Part shown: piece after piece, positions 3,867 to 5,204 of the stretch
How the letters are laid out: the number at the start of each line of letters is the position of its first letter
Position numbering within the stretch: position 1 is the first letter of the stretch
Assembly: GCA_964643485.1 (NCBI GenBank)
Contig: CAZXRA010000228.1
Span: 1-5,204, forward strand
From: Iamia sp964643485
GTDB taxonomy: Bacteria > Actinomycetota > Acidimicrobiia > Acidimicrobiales > Iamiaceae
Length of the DNA: 5,204 nt
Reading direction: 5' to 3'
Program-made: the position numbers and the translations under genes
The notes under the pieces: model-generated
What the model saw: the letters and a program-made list of their open reading frames with translations, nothing else
What the model was told of the DNA's origin: nothing
The model's database searches: none

Positions 3867-5204
3867 TCAGGCGGCGGGTTGTCGCGCCGGAGACGCGGCC
3901 GGTGGTGAGGTGCGGGTCTTGTTGAAAGAGACCCAGCGCTTCTGGAGACGTTCGCCGATGGGGCACTGGTAGGCGGCCACGTCGGGCATCTCGCCCGGGG
4001 CCGGGGCTCGGGGCTGTCCGGCCTGGTCGAGGACGAGGCCGTGCTTGTTGGTGAAGACCAGGCCGTCGGGATCGTCGGCGTTGCCGGTGATGTCCAGGAG
4101 GCCTTGGTGGTGCATGCGGTGGTGGTGTCCGCAGAGGCAACACAGGTTCCAGGTGACGGTCTCGCCGTCGTCTTCCCAGTGCACGATGTGATGCACCTGG
4201 AGCCACAAGGTCTGGTCACAGCCCGGGACCCGGCAGCGATACCGGTCGCGCTTCTCGATGAGGCGGCGGATCCGTCGCGGTGGGGTGCGCTGGCTCCGAC
4301 TCGTCGACACCGGGATGCCGTCGTCGGTCCAGACGACCTCGATGTCGCAATCACACAACAGATACCGCCGGAGCCAGTCGGGCAGCGCCGGACCGCCGTG
4401 CATCTCGGCCCGCCACACATCACCGGCCCCCGCCAGGGGGCGTTCGAGATGCAGGTGCACCGCGGTACGGGTGCCGGCCTCAGCCCCCTTGGCGTTGGTC
4501 CCGAGTACGGAGTGCGCCATCCCGACCAGGGCATCGGCCCACCCGACCCGAGACACACCGAGCTGAGCATCAGTGCCCTTCGCCGAGCGGCCCTCGGCCT
4601 CCGCCGTCTTCTTGGCTCGAGCCCGAGCGATGTCGTGGAGACGATCACGAGCCACCGTCAGGGCTTCTTCGACGACCTTGCCCTCGTCACCAGGCAAACG
4701 GATCCGCCCCCACCACTGGCCATCGTCATCGGACCCGAACGACACATGCCGCTCCGCCGCCTCCCGCTTCCGAATCGGGGTGTCAGTGTCAAAGCCGTAC
4801 TCCCGGGTGGCAGTGACGATCTGGCTGACGGTGGCGAACACCGCCAGCTCACACACCGACACCTCATGATCCGCCGGCGTGAAACGAGCGATCACCGCCG
4901 CCTGATCCAACGAGAGCCGCCCCTCGGACAACAACCGCAACGTCGTCGGGAGCTCCTCAGCGCGGGCGGCCAGACGCACCACCTGGCGGGCCGTCGTCCG
5001 CGACACCCCAGCCCGCCACATCAACCACTGCACCGGCGTATGGATCCCCCACCCCTCCCACCACCCCTCCGCCAACGCCTCCACCACCAGGCTCACCAGA
5101 GCACCATCAGCCGCGTTGCGCACCCCAGCCGCCCCCGCCACACGCGCCTCGAAGGCCTCCAACACCTCGTCCTGCCGCCGAGTCACCTCGAACACATCCA
5201 TCAC
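3867..5204 (-). CDS. DUF222 / HNH endonuclease domain protein (13E12 repeat family type); start at or beyond the window edge
   Basis: At least 445 residues are read on the reverse strand, ending at TGA 3869-3867. Residues about 10-310 form a helical DUF222 region, including VQWLMWRAGVSRTTARQVVRLA (residues 58-79, partly quoted family style), the LSEGRLSLDQAAVIA segment (92-106) and a charged Ala/Lys-rich stretch near 190-212. The HNH domain (about 312-390) has Cys324 and Cys329 (RCRVPGC), His338-His339 (VHHIVHW), Asn353, Cys358 and His360-362 with His365-366 (LCGHHHRMHH): a zinc-supported beta-beta-alpha-metal nuclease site with all key residues present. A Pro/Ala-rich tail follows. These proteins are abundant, often multi-copy, in Actinobacteria. 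In Mycobacterium tuberculosis, 13E12 elements serve as integration targets of phage phiRv1. The cellular role is unknown. GTG 5204 and ATG 5201 lie at the very edge, so the true start may be outside. The gene converges on the fusion gene. Confidence 0.9.
   Translation of the reverse strand: MMDVFEVTRRQDEVLEAFEARVAGAAGVRNAADGALVSLVVEALAEGWWEGWGIHTPVQWLMWRAGVSRTTARQVVRLAARAEELPTTLRLLSEGRLSLDQAAVIARFTPADHEVSVCELAVFATVSQIVTATREYGFDTDTPIRKREAAERHVSFGSDDDGQWWGRIRLPGDEGKVVEEALTVARDRLHDIARARAKKTAEAEGRSAKGTDAQLGVSRVGWADALVGMAHSVLGTNAKGAEAGTRTAVHLHLERPLAGAGDVWRAEMHGGPALPDWLRRYLLCDCDIEVVWTDDGIPVSTSRSQRTPPRRIRRLIEKRDRYRCRVPGCDQTLWLQVHHIVHWEDDGETVTWNLCCLCGHHHRMHHQGLLDITGNADDPDGLVFTNKHGLVLDQAGQPRAPAPGEMPDVAAYQCPIGERLQKRWVSFNKTRTSPPAASPARQPAA

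Noticed and set aside
2534..4648. A 704-codon open frame on the reverse strand
   Set aside because: It runs antisense to the fusion gene and through part of the DUF222-HNH gene in another frame. Its product is Pro/Arg/Gly/His-biased with no domain. Such long shadows are expected in GC-rich DNA.

Overview
This is a very GC-rich window with G or C at almost every third codon position. The gene content points to Actinomycetota: an F420/FMN luciferase-like oxidoreductase, a DUF222-HNH (13E12-type) protein, and ATG starts that sit directly behind TANNNT -10 boxes with no Shine-Dalgarno sequence. A lineage near Acidimicrobiia (Iamia/Ilumatobacter-like) is my inference from general style, not something I could test.

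Layout. Bases 1-84 hold the last 27 codons of an unrecognised forward gene. A 93-bp gap follows, then a 25-codon membrane microprotein at 178-255 with the clearest Shine-Dalgarno sequence in the window. Next is a forward two-gene unit: a VOC/glyoxalase-fold protein (295-678) and an LLM-class flavin/F420 oxidoreductase (675-1682), joined by a GTGA stop/start overlap. A classical SDR dehydrogenase (1716-2525) and a two-domain protein (2576-3694) follow on the same strand, each behind its own CGTACCCT -10 element. A reverse-strand DUF222-HNH gene (3867-5204) converges on them. The 172-bp convergent gap contains a GC-rich hairpin and a G-run tract (C-rich in the HNH transcript). I see no coding sequence there.

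Function. The VOC, LLM and SDR proteins look like a small oxidative or catabolic cluster with unknown substrate. The two-domain protein is the most notable gene. It is an in-frame fusion of a complete class I SAM-dependent methyltransferase (about residues 1-203) to a complete mismatch-specific uracil/thymine DNA glycosylase of the MUG/TDG family (about 205-372). This places a methyl transferase and a base-excision repair activity on one chain. Its translation start is ambiguous, and a 9-codon leader ORF lies exactly where a leaderless transcript would begin. No tRNA, rRNA, CRISPR array, insertion sequence or attachment site was seen.
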